DNA of 18,962 bases, taken from Methanoregula sp. Lineage in GTDB: Archaea > Halobacteriota > Methanomicrobia > Methanomicrobiales > Methanospirillaceae. Where the stretch lies: contig JAKLGN010000008.1 of assembly GCA_022710665.1 (NCBI GenBank), positions 1 to 18,962 of the forward strand, written 5' to 3'. Under the pieces are notes generated by a model. The model was not told where the DNA came from. It was given only the letters and a program-made list of their open reading frames with translations, and ran no database searches. Within the stretch, counting starts at the first letter, position 1. Every line of letters starts with the position of its first letter. This document shows, one piece after another, positions 1 to 7,500 of the stretch. A program made the translations under genes and the position numbers.

Positions 1-491
1 TGGGAAGGACATTCATCATGCCGACGCAGAAGGAGCGGGAGCGGGCAGTGCGGATGAAGCTCAACCCAATCCCGGCCCACCTCCAGGAAAAGTCGGTCGT
101 GCTCGTTGACGACAGTATTGTCCGGGGCACAACGTCTAAGAGGATCATCGGTATTGTCCGGGATGCCGGTGCACGGGAAGTCCATATGAGGGTTGGTTCT
201 CCTGCCATCAAGGCACCCTGTTACCTTGGTACGGACTTCCCCACCCGCGAGGAGCTCATCGCCCACAACCGGACCGAGGAGGAGGTCAGGAAGAGCATCA
301 CCGCGACCACCCTCCACCATATCTCGCTTGAGGGTTTGATCGAGGCGACCGGGTTTAACGGCGAGGATCTCTGCCTCGGGTGTCTCACCGGCTGCTACCC
401 GCTCCCGATCGACGGTGAGCAGGCGAAGACCTGCAACATCGATTTCGTGGACGGGACCTACCAGGCCAAGCTCGGGGCGTTTGAGGCATAA
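1..491 (+). CDS. purF: Amidophosphoribosyltransferase (PurF), C-terminal part, 5' truncated by window
   Basis: PurF makes 5-phosphoribosylamine from PRPP and glutamine, the first committed step of purine synthesis in the cytoplasm. The frame is open from base 3 (GRTFIMPTQ..., typical of PurF), so the gene begins upstream of the window; the ATG at base 18 is internal. The PRPP-binding loop VVLVDDSIVRGTT is intact. Cysteines in APCYLGTDFP and in CLGC match the positions that hold the iron-sulphur cluster in Bacillus-type PurF, so this should be the Fe-S form, which suits an anaerobe. The N-terminal glutaminase domain is not in the window. The stop is TAA at 489-491, followed by a T-tract. Confidence is high from motif content. 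Confidence 0.95.
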   Translation, partial: GRTFIMPTQKERERAVRMKLNPIPAHLQEKSVVLVDDSIVRGTTSKRIIGIVRDAGAREVHMRVGSPAIKAPCYLGTDFPTREELIAHNRTEEEVRKSITATTLHHISLEGLIEATGFNGEDLCLGCLTGCYPLPIDGEQAKTCNIDFVDGTYQAKLGAFEA

Positions 492-502
492 TTACCGGAC
501 CC

Positions 503-510
503 TCTTTTTT
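503..510 (+). terminator. T-tract terminator after purF
   Basis: A CTCTTTTTT run lies 12 bases after the purF stop with no strong hairpin. Euryarchaeal RNA polymerase commonly stops on T-tracts alone. A second T-run lies at 536-540. Confidence 0.4.
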
Positions 511-616
511 GGTCTGACCTCCCGTGCCGGTCAGGTTTTTCCAATCATTTTTGACATTGCGGAGCTGACCTGTTAATAACAAACCCGCACAGCGGGAATC
601 AGCGGGCAGGCTTTGT

Positions 617-1294
617 ATGGAGCACATCAGGCAGGCATTCAATAAATTCGCACAGGACTATGATGCACAGCGGGAGTACATTATCCCGGATATGCGCCAG
701 TATTACGGTGCAGCAGTCTGGGCTATGGAAACCACAGCACAAAAGCCCTCGATACTCGATGTCGGGGCCGGTACCGGCCTTTTGAGCGCGTTTGTGCTGG
801 AGAAATTTCCCGATGCCCGCCTTACGCTGATGGACATCTCCGAGAACATGCTGGCCATGGCACGGAAACGGTTTGCAACGAGGTCCGGAACCTCCTACGT
901 TATCTGCGATTACAGCCGGTCAGATCTCGGCGGGCCGTATGACCTGGTGTGCTCAGCGCTCTCCATCCACCACCTCTCACCGGAGGATAAGCGCCTCCTC
1001 TTCGGGCGGATATTGCGTGCACTGAAGCCGGGCGGTATGTTCGTCAATGCCGACCAGGCAGACGGGGAGACCCCGTACTTCCGGGAACGCTATCTTGAAT
1101 ACTGGAACGATTTTCTCCGGATCGGGCCGATGACACAAGCGCAGCACGCCGAGATCCTGAAACGCCGTGACACCCTTGACCGGAACGAGAAGTTATCGAT
1201 GCAGCTCTCATGGCTGAAGGATGCCGGGTTCTCTGACGTTGATGTGGTGTATAAGAACCGGACGTTCGTTGTCACGGTGGCGAAGAGAACATAG
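617..1294 (+). CDS. Class I SAM-dependent methyltransferase
   Basis: A 225-residue Rossmann-fold methyltransferase. Motif I, ILDVGAGTG (46-54), binds S-adenosylmethionine. The acidic end of strand 2 is D73 in LMDIS. A CSALSIHHL stretch (112-120) matches the motif after strand 4 in UbiE/Tam-like enzymes, and KPGG (137-140) is the usual turn before strand 5. The substrate cannot be told from sequence; the closest general type is a small-molecule or tRNA-wobble (CmoA-like) methyltransferase. The ATG at 617 has a weak upstream GGCAGG, and a TATA-like TTAATAAC lies near 574-581. It stands alone between purF and a tRNA gene on the other strand, so context gives no pathway hint. A T6 run follows at 1298-1303. 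Confidence 0.85.
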   Translation: MEHIRQAFNKFAQDYDAQREYIIPDMRQYYGAAVWAMETTAQKPSILDVGAGTGLLSAFVLEKFPDARLTLMDISENMLAMARKRFATRSGTSYVICDYSRSDLGGPYDLVCSALSIHHLSPEDKRLLFGRILRALKPGGMFVNADQADGETPYFRERYLEYWNDFLRIGPMTQAQHAEILKRRDTLDRNEKLSMQLSWLKDAGFSDVDVVYKNRTFVVTVAKRT

Positions 1295-1297
1295 TTC

Positions 1298-1303
1298 TTT
1301 TTT
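1298..1303 (+). terminator. T-tract terminator after the methyltransferase
   Basis: A run of six T lies a few bases after the methyltransferase stop codon, with no hairpin. It is a plausible archaeal terminator. Confidence 0.35.
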
Positions 1304-1333
1304 CCGAAAGAGAAATTTAATAAAAACAGCCCA

Positions 1334-1408
1334 TAGCGAGGGATGGATTTGAACCATCGGTCTACGGGTTATGAGCCCGTCGGGATATCCTGACTACCCT
1401 ACCTCGCT
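1334..1408 (-). tRNA. Initiator tRNA-Met (CAT)
   Basis: Read on the minus strand this folds as a full cloverleaf: acceptor AGCGAGG/CCTCGCT, D-arm with GG and A21, anticodon arm ACGGG-CTCATAA-CCCGT with anticodon CAT, T-arm GATGG-TTCAAAT-CCATC, and discriminator A. Two marks point to the initiator rather than elongator Met or Ile2: the A1-T72 pair typical of archaeal initiators and three consecutive G-C pairs at the base of the anticodon loop. The CCA end is not encoded. An AT-rich box (TATTATAA on the minus strand, about 1424-1431) lies upstream and may be its TATA element. No intron is seen. Confidence 0.95.
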
Positions 1409-1528
1409 TCCAATAATCAGGGTTATAATATAGTCAGGGGGCGCTGATATACTTTACTCACTTCCCATCCCCGAAGCCTCTTCCCCGTCCGTTACGATTA
1501 AATGAGATCGGCCGGAATAATCATCAGC

Positions 1529-1933
1529 ATGGATGAAGAGCTTACCCGGATACGGGAGAAGCGTATGCAGGAGCTGACGGAAAAGATGAAGCATGCCGAA
1601 AAAACCGGAAACGTATCGAATGTTGACGAGATGCATTTCCAGGAATTCATCAGTACCCACCCGTTCGCGGTCATCGATTTCTGGGCGGAGTGGTGCGGGC
1701 CCTGCCGGCGGATCGCCCCGATCATGGACGAGCTCTCGAAGGAATTTGCCGGCAGGGTCGCGTTCGGCAAGTGCAACACTGATGATAACCGGCGCATAGC
1801 CATGGAGTTCAATATCTCGGCAATCCCGGCAATCATGCTCTACTCCCGTGGCCAGCTGGTCGACCGGATCATCGGGGCTTATCCTAAAGATGCCATACGG
1901 GAAAAGATTGTCCGGAAGTTCGGGCTTCAATAA
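1529..1933 (+). CDS. Thioredoxin-domain protein with charged N-terminal extension
   Basis: A 134-residue thioredoxin-fold protein, probably a cytoplasmic disulfide reductase. The active site is WCGPC (55-59) and the cis-proline is P100 in SAIP. The first ~30 residues (MDEELTRIREKRMQEL...) form a charged helix that resembles the start of archaeal PDCD5-type proteins and lies outside the minimal ~105-residue thioredoxin. I chose ATG 1529 over the in-frame ATG at 1502 because MDEEL fits the extension and because a GATTAAAT box centred near 1501 is about 27 bases upstream, which would make the mRNA leaderless. No Shine-Dalgarno precedes either start. The gene converges on the PCD-like gene. Confidence 0.88.
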   Translation: MDEELTRIREKRMQELTEKMKHAEKTGNVSNVDEMHFQEFISTHPFAVIDFWAEWCGPCRRIAPIMDELSKEFAGRVAFGKCNTDDNRRIAMEFNISAIPAIMLYSRGQLVDRIIGAYPKDAIREKIVRKFGLQ

Positions 1934-1942
1934 GAGCGTGTG

Positions 1943-1958
1943 TTATTTCTTAAAAAAG
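1943..1958. terminator. Shared terminator between convergent genes
   Basis: TTATTTCTTAAAAAAG lies between the thioredoxin and PCD-like stop codons. It gives a T-rich run on the plus strand and six T on the minus strand, so it could end both transcripts. Confidence 0.4.
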
Positions 1959-1972
1959 GGTGTTGCGAGGGG

Positions 1973-2305
1973 TTATTCCGCACTGCCGCTGTCGTTTAGT
2001 TTTGCAGCCATGATAAAATCATTCAGGGTCAGGCCACCAGCCAGATACGTGTAAAACGAGACATCAACAAACCGCCCTTCCCGCATGCAGAGGTCAGGGT
2101 AGTGCCCCTCCCGGTCAGCGTAACCTGCGATCTCTGAGATGAATGCAATACAGGTTGCTGCGTCAGGGAACGTGAATGTGCGGGCGAGGTGCCCCTCCTT
2201 AAGCGACCAGCCCGGGATCTGCCCGAGAAGTTCCTTCATCACCTTCCTGATGAGGGGCGGGGAACCGGTCTTGTACGGTGTGCACTTCATCTGTGCGAGT
2301 TCCAT
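1973..2305 (-). CDS. Pterin-4a-carbinolamine dehydratase (PCD/DCoH)-like protein, divergent active site
   Basis: A 110-residue protein of the PCD/DCoH family, which normally dehydrates 4a-hydroxytetrahydrobiopterin. The fold signature is clear: PGWSLKEGHLARTFTF near 31-46, GHYPDL (67-72) and GGLTLNDFIMAAKL (90-103). The family active site uses a His-His pair and a later His (HHP and TH). Here they read H68-Y69-P70 and T86-Y87, so two of the three histidines are tyrosines, and the usual aromatic residue between them is not in place. The reading frame is open upstream, but ATG 2305 starts at the family's normal length; no clear ribosome site is seen. The gene is divergent from the helicase across ~140 bases. 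Dehydratase activity is doubtful and a binding or regulatory role is possible. Confidence 0.82.
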   Translation of the reverse strand: MELAQMKCTPYKTGSPPLIRKVMKELLGQIPGWSLKEGHLARTFTFPDAATCIAFISEIAGYADREGHYPDLCMREGRFVDVSFYTYLAGGLTLNDFIMAAKLNDSGSAE

Positions 2306-2443
2306 GGTTACTTTCTTGGAACCGCCAGCCAAAAAACGTTTCCCCGGAAGAACTCTGTCCGGGTGTCCGGAGTACCGGGACCCTGAAGAAATTTTCAAGG
2401 GGAAAGCCCATAATGCCCAAGGCACAACGCTCTAACCAGTACC

Positions 2444-4585
2444 GTGTCATCCATATTCCCGTCACTGCACGAATCCCTTCAGCAGGTGCTTGCCCAGCGG
2501 TCTGACTGGACCGATCTCCGGGAGGTCCAGGAGGAGGCCTGCCGCGCGATACGTACAGGAGGCGATGTGCTTATCATAGCGCCGACAGCCGGGGGAAAAT
2601 CAGAGGCGGCCCTGATCCCCGTGATGGATGACCTCCTGAAACACGGGAGACCGGGGATAGCCTGTCTCTATCTCTCTCCCTTAAAAGCCCTCATCAACGA
2701 CCAGGAGGAGCGGTTCCGGACTTTCTGTACCCCCGCGGCCCTCACGGTCACGAAATGGCATGGCGATGTCAGCCGGGGGGAACGTTCGTGGACGCAAAAT
2801 GAACCTCCCCATTTCCTGATGATCACGCCCGAATCGCTCGAGGTCCTTCTTCAGGAGGAAACACGGTCTTTCGATCTCGGCCAGGTACGGTACATTATTG
2901 TTGACGAGCTCCATGCGTTCATTGAATCTGAGCGGGGGGTGCATCTCAGGATGCTGCTCCACCGCATGGACCTTCTGACAAAACGGAAGATCCAGCGGAT
3001 CGGCCTCTCCGCAACCGTAGGAAATCCCCGGGAAATCCTGCACTGGCTCTCGGAAGGGCGGCATACTGCGGAACTGGTCCATATCCCCGTCCCCCCCCAG
3101 GAAAAGCAGTTCCGCTTTATCGTTGAGCCGGAGGAAACAGGCCGGATCGATGCGCTGGTCCGGATCGTTGCCGGAAAAAAAGCACTCGTCTTTGTCAACA
3201 GCCGCAGTAATGCGGAACACCTTGTAAACACATGCACAGGGAGGATCCGGAACCTTCACATCCACCACTCCTCAATCTCACCGGTAACCCGGAAAATGGC
3301 AGAGGAGGCATTCAACTCCCAGGACGGCGCCTGCATCATCTGCACGAGCACGCTGGAACTGGGAATTGACATCGGGGACCTCGATGTCGTGGTCCAGGTG
3401 GGCCTCCCGGATTCAGTCTCCTCCTTCCTCCAGCGCATGGGACGGAGCGGGAGACGGGGAAATGCGGCCTATGTTGCCTGGATCCTGAAAGATCCCAGCG
3501 AGCTGCTCTGCAGCATTGCCATTATTGAATGCGCTGTGCTGAAGACGGTCGAAGATCTGCGGCCTTTAAAAAAACCGTATCATGTCCTGCTCCAGCAGGT
3601 CTTTCTCCGGCTTCACAGCCACTCACGGAACACGCGACGGGACCTGGTATCCTTCGTACACAATGCTCCGGTATTTGCCGCCTTGGATCCCACGGCACCG
3701 GACCGGATCCTGGATCATCTCATAAACAACGGGTACCTTACGACCGATGGCGAGATCATCATGCCGGGACCCGAAGCCGAGCGGGTGTTCGGGCGATCGA
3801 ACTGGAAAGACCTTTTCTCCATGATCCGAACCGGGGGTGAATACCGGGCGGTCACTCCTGACGGGGAGGTGGTGGGAATGCTCGACGCTCAGTTCGTCAA
3901 CAGCAGAGGTCCTGGCGAGGTCTCGCTAGGCGGGCGCAGCTGGACGCTGGTCAAATGCGATGAGGGGCATAACATGGTCATTGTTGTTCCCGGCGGGACC
4001 GGGTCATCCCGAACATTCTGGACGGGCGGGAGTGAAGAGGGGTTTTCTCCGCTGGTATGCCGTACGGTGCAGCGGCTGCGGTGGCAGGGTAAGACCATGC
4101 TCCCTCTGGGATCCCATGAACAGGGACTGCTGCAGCGGGCGTTTGCCGGGTTCCCCGCCGGTATTGGGCCGGAAGGCCTGTATCTTGTCGAACAGGGGAA
4201 TGATAAGAAAGGAGAAGTTACGGTGGTCTCCATGAATGGGGCCGGGTTCAACCGCGTACTTGCCCTCCTGCTCCGTCACCAGCTCGGACCAGCGGTACAG
4301 GTTCGGTACAATGATTTTGCTCTCCATGTGAACCGTGCAGGAAAAGATGCTGCCGGAGAGCGGGTTGCTCGGGCGGTCCGGGAGATCCAGTCGATGGATT
4401 ACCCTGCTATCGTGGAGATCCTGCCTCTGGTGCCCGTGGATGGCTGGAAGTTCGCCTCTGCCCTTCCCGAGCCGCTGTTCCGGGAGATGGTGATTTCCGA
4501 TCACTATCATGGCGAGGATTTCCTGCAGACGCTCAGTGCATCAACCGTCACCCATCTCCTCCGTGAAGCTCAGGGACCATCCTGA
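2444..4585 (+). CDS. Lhr-type superfamily 2 DNA/RNA helicase, compact form
   Basis: A 713-residue SF2 helicase of the Lhr group, an ATP-driven nucleic-acid translocase thought to act in DNA repair. Visible motifs in order: Q29; Walker A APTAGGKS (46-53), with AGG in place of the common GSG; SPLKALINDQ (78-87); DELH (154-157); SAT (189-191); HHSS; TSTLELGIDIGD; and motif VI QRMGRSGRRG (330-339). The part after about residue 360 should hold the winged-helix and beta-rich domains of Lhr. The Lhr core is usually about 850 residues or more, so this is a shortened version. The start is GTG 2444, which gives the Q-motif region at the expected distance; no Shine-Dalgarno is visible. It may share promoter DNA with the divergent PCD-like gene. 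Confidence 0.88.
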   Translation: MSSIFPSLHESLQQVLAQRSDWTDLREVQEEACRAIRTGGDVLIIAPTAGGKSEAALIPVMDDLLKHGRPGIACLYLSPLKALINDQEERFRTFCTPAALTVTKWHGDVSRGERSWTQNEPPHFLMITPESLEVLLQEETRSFDLGQVRYIIVDELHAFIESERGVHLRMLLHRMDLLTKRKIQRIGLSATVGNPREILHWLSEGRHTAELVHIPVPPQEKQFRFIVEPEETGRIDALVRIVAGKKALVFVNSRSNAEHLVNTCTGRIRNLHIHHSSISPVTRKMAEEAFNSQDGACIICTSTLELGIDIGDLDVVVQVGLPDSVSSFLQRMGRSGRRGNAAYVAWILKDPSELLCSIAIIECAVLKTVEDLRPLKKPYHVLLQQVFLRLHSHSRNTRRDLVSFVHNAPVFAALDPTAPDRILDHLINNGYLTTDGEIIMPGPEAERVFGRSNWKDLFSMIRTGGEYRAVTPDGEVVGMLDAQFVNSRGPGEVSLGGRSWTLVKCDEGHNMVIVVPGGTGSSRTFWTGGSEEGFSPLVCRTVQRLRWQGKTMLPLGSHEQGLLQRAFAGFPAGIGPEGLYLVEQGNDKKGEVTVVSMNGAGFNRVLALLLRHQLGPAVQVRYNDFALHVNRAGKDAAGERVARAVREIQSMDYPAIVEILPLVPVDGWKFASALPEPLFREMVISDHYHGEDFLQTLSASTVTHLLREAQGPS

Positions 4586-4633
4586 CGCATGATGAAGGTG
4601 CGGGGTAGGCCTGCCATCAGGTTCACCATCACG

Positions 4634-4641
4634 TTATTATA
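4634..4641 (+). promoter_or_regulatory. TATA box for a leaderless cupredoxin mRNA
   Basis: TTATTATA is centred about 26 bases upstream of ATG 4664, the usual archaeal TATA-to-start-site distance. The transcript would begin at or next to the start codon, consistent with the lack of a ribosome-binding site. Confidence 0.55.
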
Positions 4642-4663
4642 GGGAAACCTCTGACCGGCATGT

Positions 4664-5101
4664 ATGAGAACTGTTCCCGTGCTTCTCACCATTGTCCTCC
4701 TGCTCATGTTCACCTGCGGGTGTTCCGGGTCACCTCCCGCCCAATCCCCGGCTGCCACGGCAACAGCCGCAGTAACCCCGTCACCATCTGTCACAACACC
4801 CATCCTGACCCCCGTCACCAGTCCTCCACGTACATCTTCCGTTTCTGACAACACCATTACCATTGTAAAAAATACGTTTTCCCCCGCAAATATGACAGTG
4901 AAGGCAGGCTCGACCGTCCGGTGGGTGAATGCAGATGACCACCCTCACCGGATAGCGTTTAGGAAAGAGGGATTTTTAGAAACGCCGTATCTCCTGGGTG
5001 CCAGCCAGTCAGCCAGCCAGCGGTTCGACAGTGCAGGGACTTACGATTACTATTGTACTATCCATCCCTCCATGCAGGGAACGATCACGGCAGAGGTTTG
5101 A
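4664..5101 (+). CDS. Cupredoxin (amicyanin/plastocyanin-like) lipoprotein
   Basis: A 145-residue exported blue-copper-type protein. Residues 1-19 are a signal peptide ending in a lipobox-like TCG before C20, so it is probably lipid-anchored on the outer face of the membrane. A Ser/Thr/Pro/Ala-rich linker (21-60) leads to a cupredoxin domain (61-145). Type 1 copper ligands are visible: H95 in HPHRIAF, then C131, H134 and M137 in the C-x2-H-x2-M spacing of amicyanin. Role: likely electron transfer or copper handling; the partner is unknown. The next gene starts four bases after this stop, so the two are probably co-transcribed. Cupredoxins are uncommon in strict methanogens but do occur in archaea. 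Confidence 0.9.
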   Translation: MRTVPVLLTIVLLLMFTCGCSGSPPAQSPAATATAAVTPSPSVTTPILTPVTSPPRTSSVSDNTITIVKNTFSPANMTVKAGSTVRWVNADDHPHRIAFRKEGFLETPYLLGASQSASQRFDSAGTYDYYCTIHPSMQGTITAEV

Positions 5102-5104
5102 GCG

Positions 5105-5323
5105 ATGTTTGTGGAAATTACCTATTTCCCGATCTTTGGAAAACCCCTCATCATGTACCTGGGGATTCTTTCCCTCCTTGCCATTCTGATCACGGCATCG
5201 ATTGCCCTTCTGAACAAACAGGGGATCCGCATTGTTCCGTTCCGGTGGCATCCTGCCTGTGCGGGTTGTGCAATCCTTCTTGCACTGGTCCACGGGCTGC
5301 TCGGGATCCTGGCATATTTCTGA
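5105..5323 (+). CDS. Small two-helix membrane protein with H-x13-H, unrecognised family
   Basis: A 72-residue membrane protein of unknown family. Hydrophobic segments lie at about 14-36 and 51-71. The short loop between them contains RWHP (47-50). H49 and H63 are separated by 13 residues in or beside the second helix, with C52 and C55 forming a CxxC between them. H-x13-H is the spacing seen in a helix of membrane b-type cytochromes, so haem binding by an oligomer is conceivable, but this is inference. A GAGG lies just upstream of ATG 5105, overlapping the end of the cupredoxin gene, which suggests translational coupling and shared function. Real coding is supported by this tight packing. Confidence 0.7.
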   Translation: MFVEITYFPIFGKPLIMYLGILSLLAILITASIALLNKQGIRIVPFRWHPACAGCAILLALVHGLLGILAYF

Positions 5324-5392
5324 TGCAAAAAAAAACGGTTTTCCGTTTGAGGGGTCCGGCAAACGGTGGTGCTGAGTCAGAAAAAAAAGGGA

Positions 5393-5477
5393 CGCCGAGG
5401 GGGAGATTTGAACTCCCGAGGCGCGAAGCGCCAGTAGCTTTCGAGGCTACCGCCTTCCCGGGCTAGACTACCTCGGC
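5393..5477 (-). tRNA. tRNA-Ser (CGA)
   Basis: On the minus strand the acceptor GCCGAGG/CCTCGGC closes an 85-base type II tRNA with discriminator G, as expected for serine. The anticodon arm GTAGC-CTCGAAA-GCTAC gives anticodon CGA. The long variable arm TGGCGC-TTCG-CGCC is the serine mark. The T-arm is GGGAG-TTCAAAT-CTCCC. No CCA is encoded and no intron is seen. An AT-rich stretch on the minus strand at about 5489-5498 may be the TATA box. Confidence 0.96.
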
Positions 5478-5639
5478 ATTATGCTCTTGTATTTTTTTCA
5501 TCAATTGCTCTAATAGTTATCTGACATTGTTTTGCCTGAGCGGAAACGGCGATGATCATGATTGAACTCATTCACCGTAAAAAAAAAATGCTCTGCAGAA
5601 AAGCTGTTAAAACAAATTGCCACGAGAATTACGATGAGA

Positions 5640-5679
5640 CCACGGGGCGCTCGCCGCCTCGTCGGGGCTCGCCCCGTGG
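5640..5679. repeat. GC-rich perfect inverted repeat (10-bp stem, 20-base loop)
   Basis: CCACGGGGCG (5640-5649) is matched exactly by its reverse complement CGCCCCGTGG (5670-5679). The loop is itself GC-rich and contains CTCG/CGGGG segments. It sits in otherwise AT-rich DNA, 140 bases beyond the thermosome stop. It could be a structured RNA, a dispersed repeat copy or a second terminator stem. Confidence 0.7.
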
Positions 5680-5778
5680 AGCACGACTGTGTGAGGGAAT
5701 CGTATGAAAAATTTTGTTCAGAATGGGGGGCACCCTCCCATGTTCCACTGAGCAAAGGGCAGATGATTTTTACAAAGT

Positions 5779-5800
5779 AAAAAAAAACCGGGCGACCCGG
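5779..5800 (-). terminator. Hairpin plus T-tract terminator of the thermosome gene
   Basis: On the minus strand CCGGG-TCG-CCCGG is followed directly by nine T, about 20 bases after the thermosome stop codon. It looks like a classical intrinsic terminator, more complete than the bare T-tracts elsewhere in this window. Confidence 0.7.
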
Positions 5801-5820
5801 GAAAAAGGGACCGGGGAAAA

Positions 5821-7419
5821 TTACATCCCGGGAGCAGCCCCGGCCTTGCCGCCCTGCTGGGTGATCATCATGTCGTCAACGCGGATGAGCATGATGGCAG
5901 TCTCTGATGCGCTCTGGATCGACTGGCGCTTGGACCGGAGCGGCTCGATGACTCCCCCTGCGAGCATATCGACTACCTTCCCCTCGTAGACATTCAGGCC
6001 GGCGGTCTTCCTGCCCTTCGAATGGGCATTCTTGAGTTCGACCAGCTTGTCGATCGGGTTGAATCCGGAGTTCTCTGCGAGTGCCCGGGGGATGGACTCA
6101 AACGCTGCAGCATAGGCCTCGATGGCCATCTGGACCCTGCCTCCGACGCTCGATGCATAGTCCCGGATCTTCATGAGGAGTTCGGTCTCGACGGCACCGC
6201 CACCTGCCACGTACGTGCCGTCTTCCATGGCATCCATGACCACGCGGGTCCCGTCAACAACTGCCCGCTCGAGTTCCTCGAGGAGGTAATCGCTGGTACC
6301 CCGAAGGAGGATGGTAATGGTCTTGGGGTTCTTGCACCCGGAGATCCGTGTTACCTTCCCGTCGTCGTCTTCTTCGACCAGATCGGCCACACCAAGGTCT
6401 TTTGCAGCCAGCGACTCCGGCTTGTTGACAATAGTTGCGTGAAGTGCCCGTGCTGCATATTGCATGTCCTTCTCGGGAACATCTTCAATGGCGAGAACAC
6501 CGGCCTTTGCCAGGTAGAACTGGGCAGCGTCGGCAATGCCTTTCTGGCAGAGGAGGACATTTGCACCGCTGGCAATGATTGCATCAGCGAGTTTCTTTAA
6601 CGCTTCGCGTTCCTGCTCACTGAATGCGTTGACCTGCTCGGCGCTCGTGATCTTGATCTTTGCTTTCACCTGGGTCTTGGTGATCTCAAGGGGCATGGCA
6701 ACCAGGGCCACCTTTGCCTTCGGGATCTTCTTTGGCATTCCTTCGTGGACCCGGACCTTGTCAAGAACAACTCCGCGGATCAGTTCGGCATCGTCCATTG
6801 ACTGGCCTTTCTGCTTCTTGATCATCACGTCGTCTTCATCAACGGTCAGTTTCCCGCCGGTTTTTTCGGCAACGGTCATGACTGCATCGACAATGATACC
6901 GTCAAGTTTGTCCTTGACCTGCTCGATCGATTTGCCGGTGATGGCCGTGTCGGCAATCTTGATCAAGGTCTTGCGGTCAGCCGGGTCTACCTTGTGGGAA
7001 AGGTCGCTTGCGATCTCAAGCGCCTTTTCCATGCCCATGCGGTAACCCTGTGCAATGACGGTCGGGTGGATACCCTGTTCGAGCATTGTTTCTGCCTGTT
7101 CCATCAGTGCGCCGACAATGATGACTGCGGTCGTTGTCCCGTCGCCAACTTCATCGTCCTGGGTACGGGCGACCTCGATGACCATCTTCGCGCCGGGGTG
7201 CTGGACGGCGATCTCGCTTAAGATGGTCGCGCCATCGTTGGTGATCACGATGTCTCCGGTAGAGCTGACAAGCATCTTGTCCATGCCCCGGGGACCGAGC
7301 GTTGACTTGACAGCGCCGGCAATTGCTTTTGCTGCCGTAATATTCGAGCGCTGGGCCTCTTTCCCGTAGTTACGCTCTACATTTTCTTTTAAGATGATAA
7401 TTGGTTGTCCAGACTGCAT
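5821..7419 (-). CDS. thsA: Thermosome subunit (group II chaperonin)
   Basis: A 532-residue cytoplasmic ATP-dependent chaperonin subunit that folds proteins inside a double ring. Signature stretches are LGPRGMDKM (41-49), NDGATIL (61-67) and the ATP/magnesium loop VGDGTTTAV (91-99). The full length matches the family. The tail ends [10 protein letters not shown], a short form of the glycine-methionine tail. Archaea often carry two or three paralogues, so the subunit letter is arbitrary. A GAGG ribosome site lies 7-10 bases before the ATG, and a strong TATA lies about 45 bases upstream. The gene is downstream of gfcR on the same strand but has its own promoter and terminator, so it is probably a single-gene unit. 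Confidence 0.97.
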   Translation of the reverse strand: MQSGQPIIILKENVERNYGKEAQRSNITAAKAIAGAVKSTLGPRGMDKMLVSSTGDIVITNDGATILSEIAVQHPGAKMVIEVARTQDDEVGDGTTTAVIIVGALMEQAETMLEQGIHPTVIAQGYRMGMEKALEIASDLSHKVDPADRKTLIKIADTAITGKSIEQVKDKLDGIIVDAVMTVAEKTGGKLTVDEDDVMIKKQKGQSMDDAELIRGVVLDKVRVHEGMPKKIPKAKVALVAMPLEITKTQVKAKIKITSAEQVNAFSEQEREALKKLADAIIASGANVLLCQKGIADAAQFYLAKAGVLAIEDVPEKDMQYAARALHATIVNKPESLAAKDLGVADLVEEDDDGKVTRISGCKNPKTITILLRGTSDYLLEELERAVVDGTRVVMDAMEDGTYVAGGGAVETELLMKIRDYASSVGGRVQMAIEAYAAAFESIPRALAENSGFNPIDKLVELKNAHSKGRKTAGLNVYEGKVVDMLAGGVIEPLRSKRQSIQSASETAIMLIRVDDMMITQQGGKAGAAPGM

Positions 7420-7459
7420 AGTGGATCCTCTGATGTTGTAAAAGGTGGAATTGAACTTC

Positions 7460-7475
7460 TATATAAACACTTCGT
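7460..7475 (-). promoter_or_regulatory. Thermosome promoter (BRE/TATA)
   Basis: Minus strand: ACGAAGT (BRE-like, 7469-7475) followed by GTTTATATA (7460-7468), a near-consensus archaeal TATA. It predicts a start site near 7437 and a ~18-base leader containing GAGG. The strength suits a highly expressed heat-shock gene. Confidence 0.75.
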
Positions 7476-7484
7476 GACCTCTTC

Positions 7485-7500
7485 TAAAAAAAAGAAAAGA
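7485..7500 (-). terminator. T-rich terminator after gfcR
   Basis: Immediately after the gfcR stop the minus strand reads TCTTTTCTTTTTTTTA, a pyrimidine/T-tract of the archaeal terminator type. It lies just upstream of the thermosome promoter. Confidence 0.55.

Larger units (their letters stand above)
5478..5820. other. Intergenic region between tRNA-Ser and the thermosome gene
   Basis: No convincing gene is seen in these 343 bases; the open frames in it have no family resemblance. It holds the presumed tRNA-Ser promoter at its left edge, a poly-A run near 5579-5588, a GC-rich hairpin (5640-5679), a second small GGGGG/CCCTCCC fold near 5724-5739, and the thermosome terminator at its right edge. 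An undescribed RNA gene is possible in 5590-5780. Confidence 0.5.

Noticed and set aside
1334-1408. tRNA with anticodon CAT as elongator Met or Ile2
   Set aside because: The A1-T72 pair and three G-C pairs next to the anticodon loop are initiator marks.
2306-2425. 40-residue N-terminal extension of the PCD-like protein
   Set aside because: The frame is open, but the extra residues have no family match and the ATG at 2305 gives the normal PCD length.
5510-5755. An 81-codon minus-strand frame and an overlapping 72-codon plus-strand frame in the tRNA-Ser/thermosome gap
   Set aside because: Both cross the GC-rich hairpin and poly-A run, have no ribosome site of note and no family resemblance.
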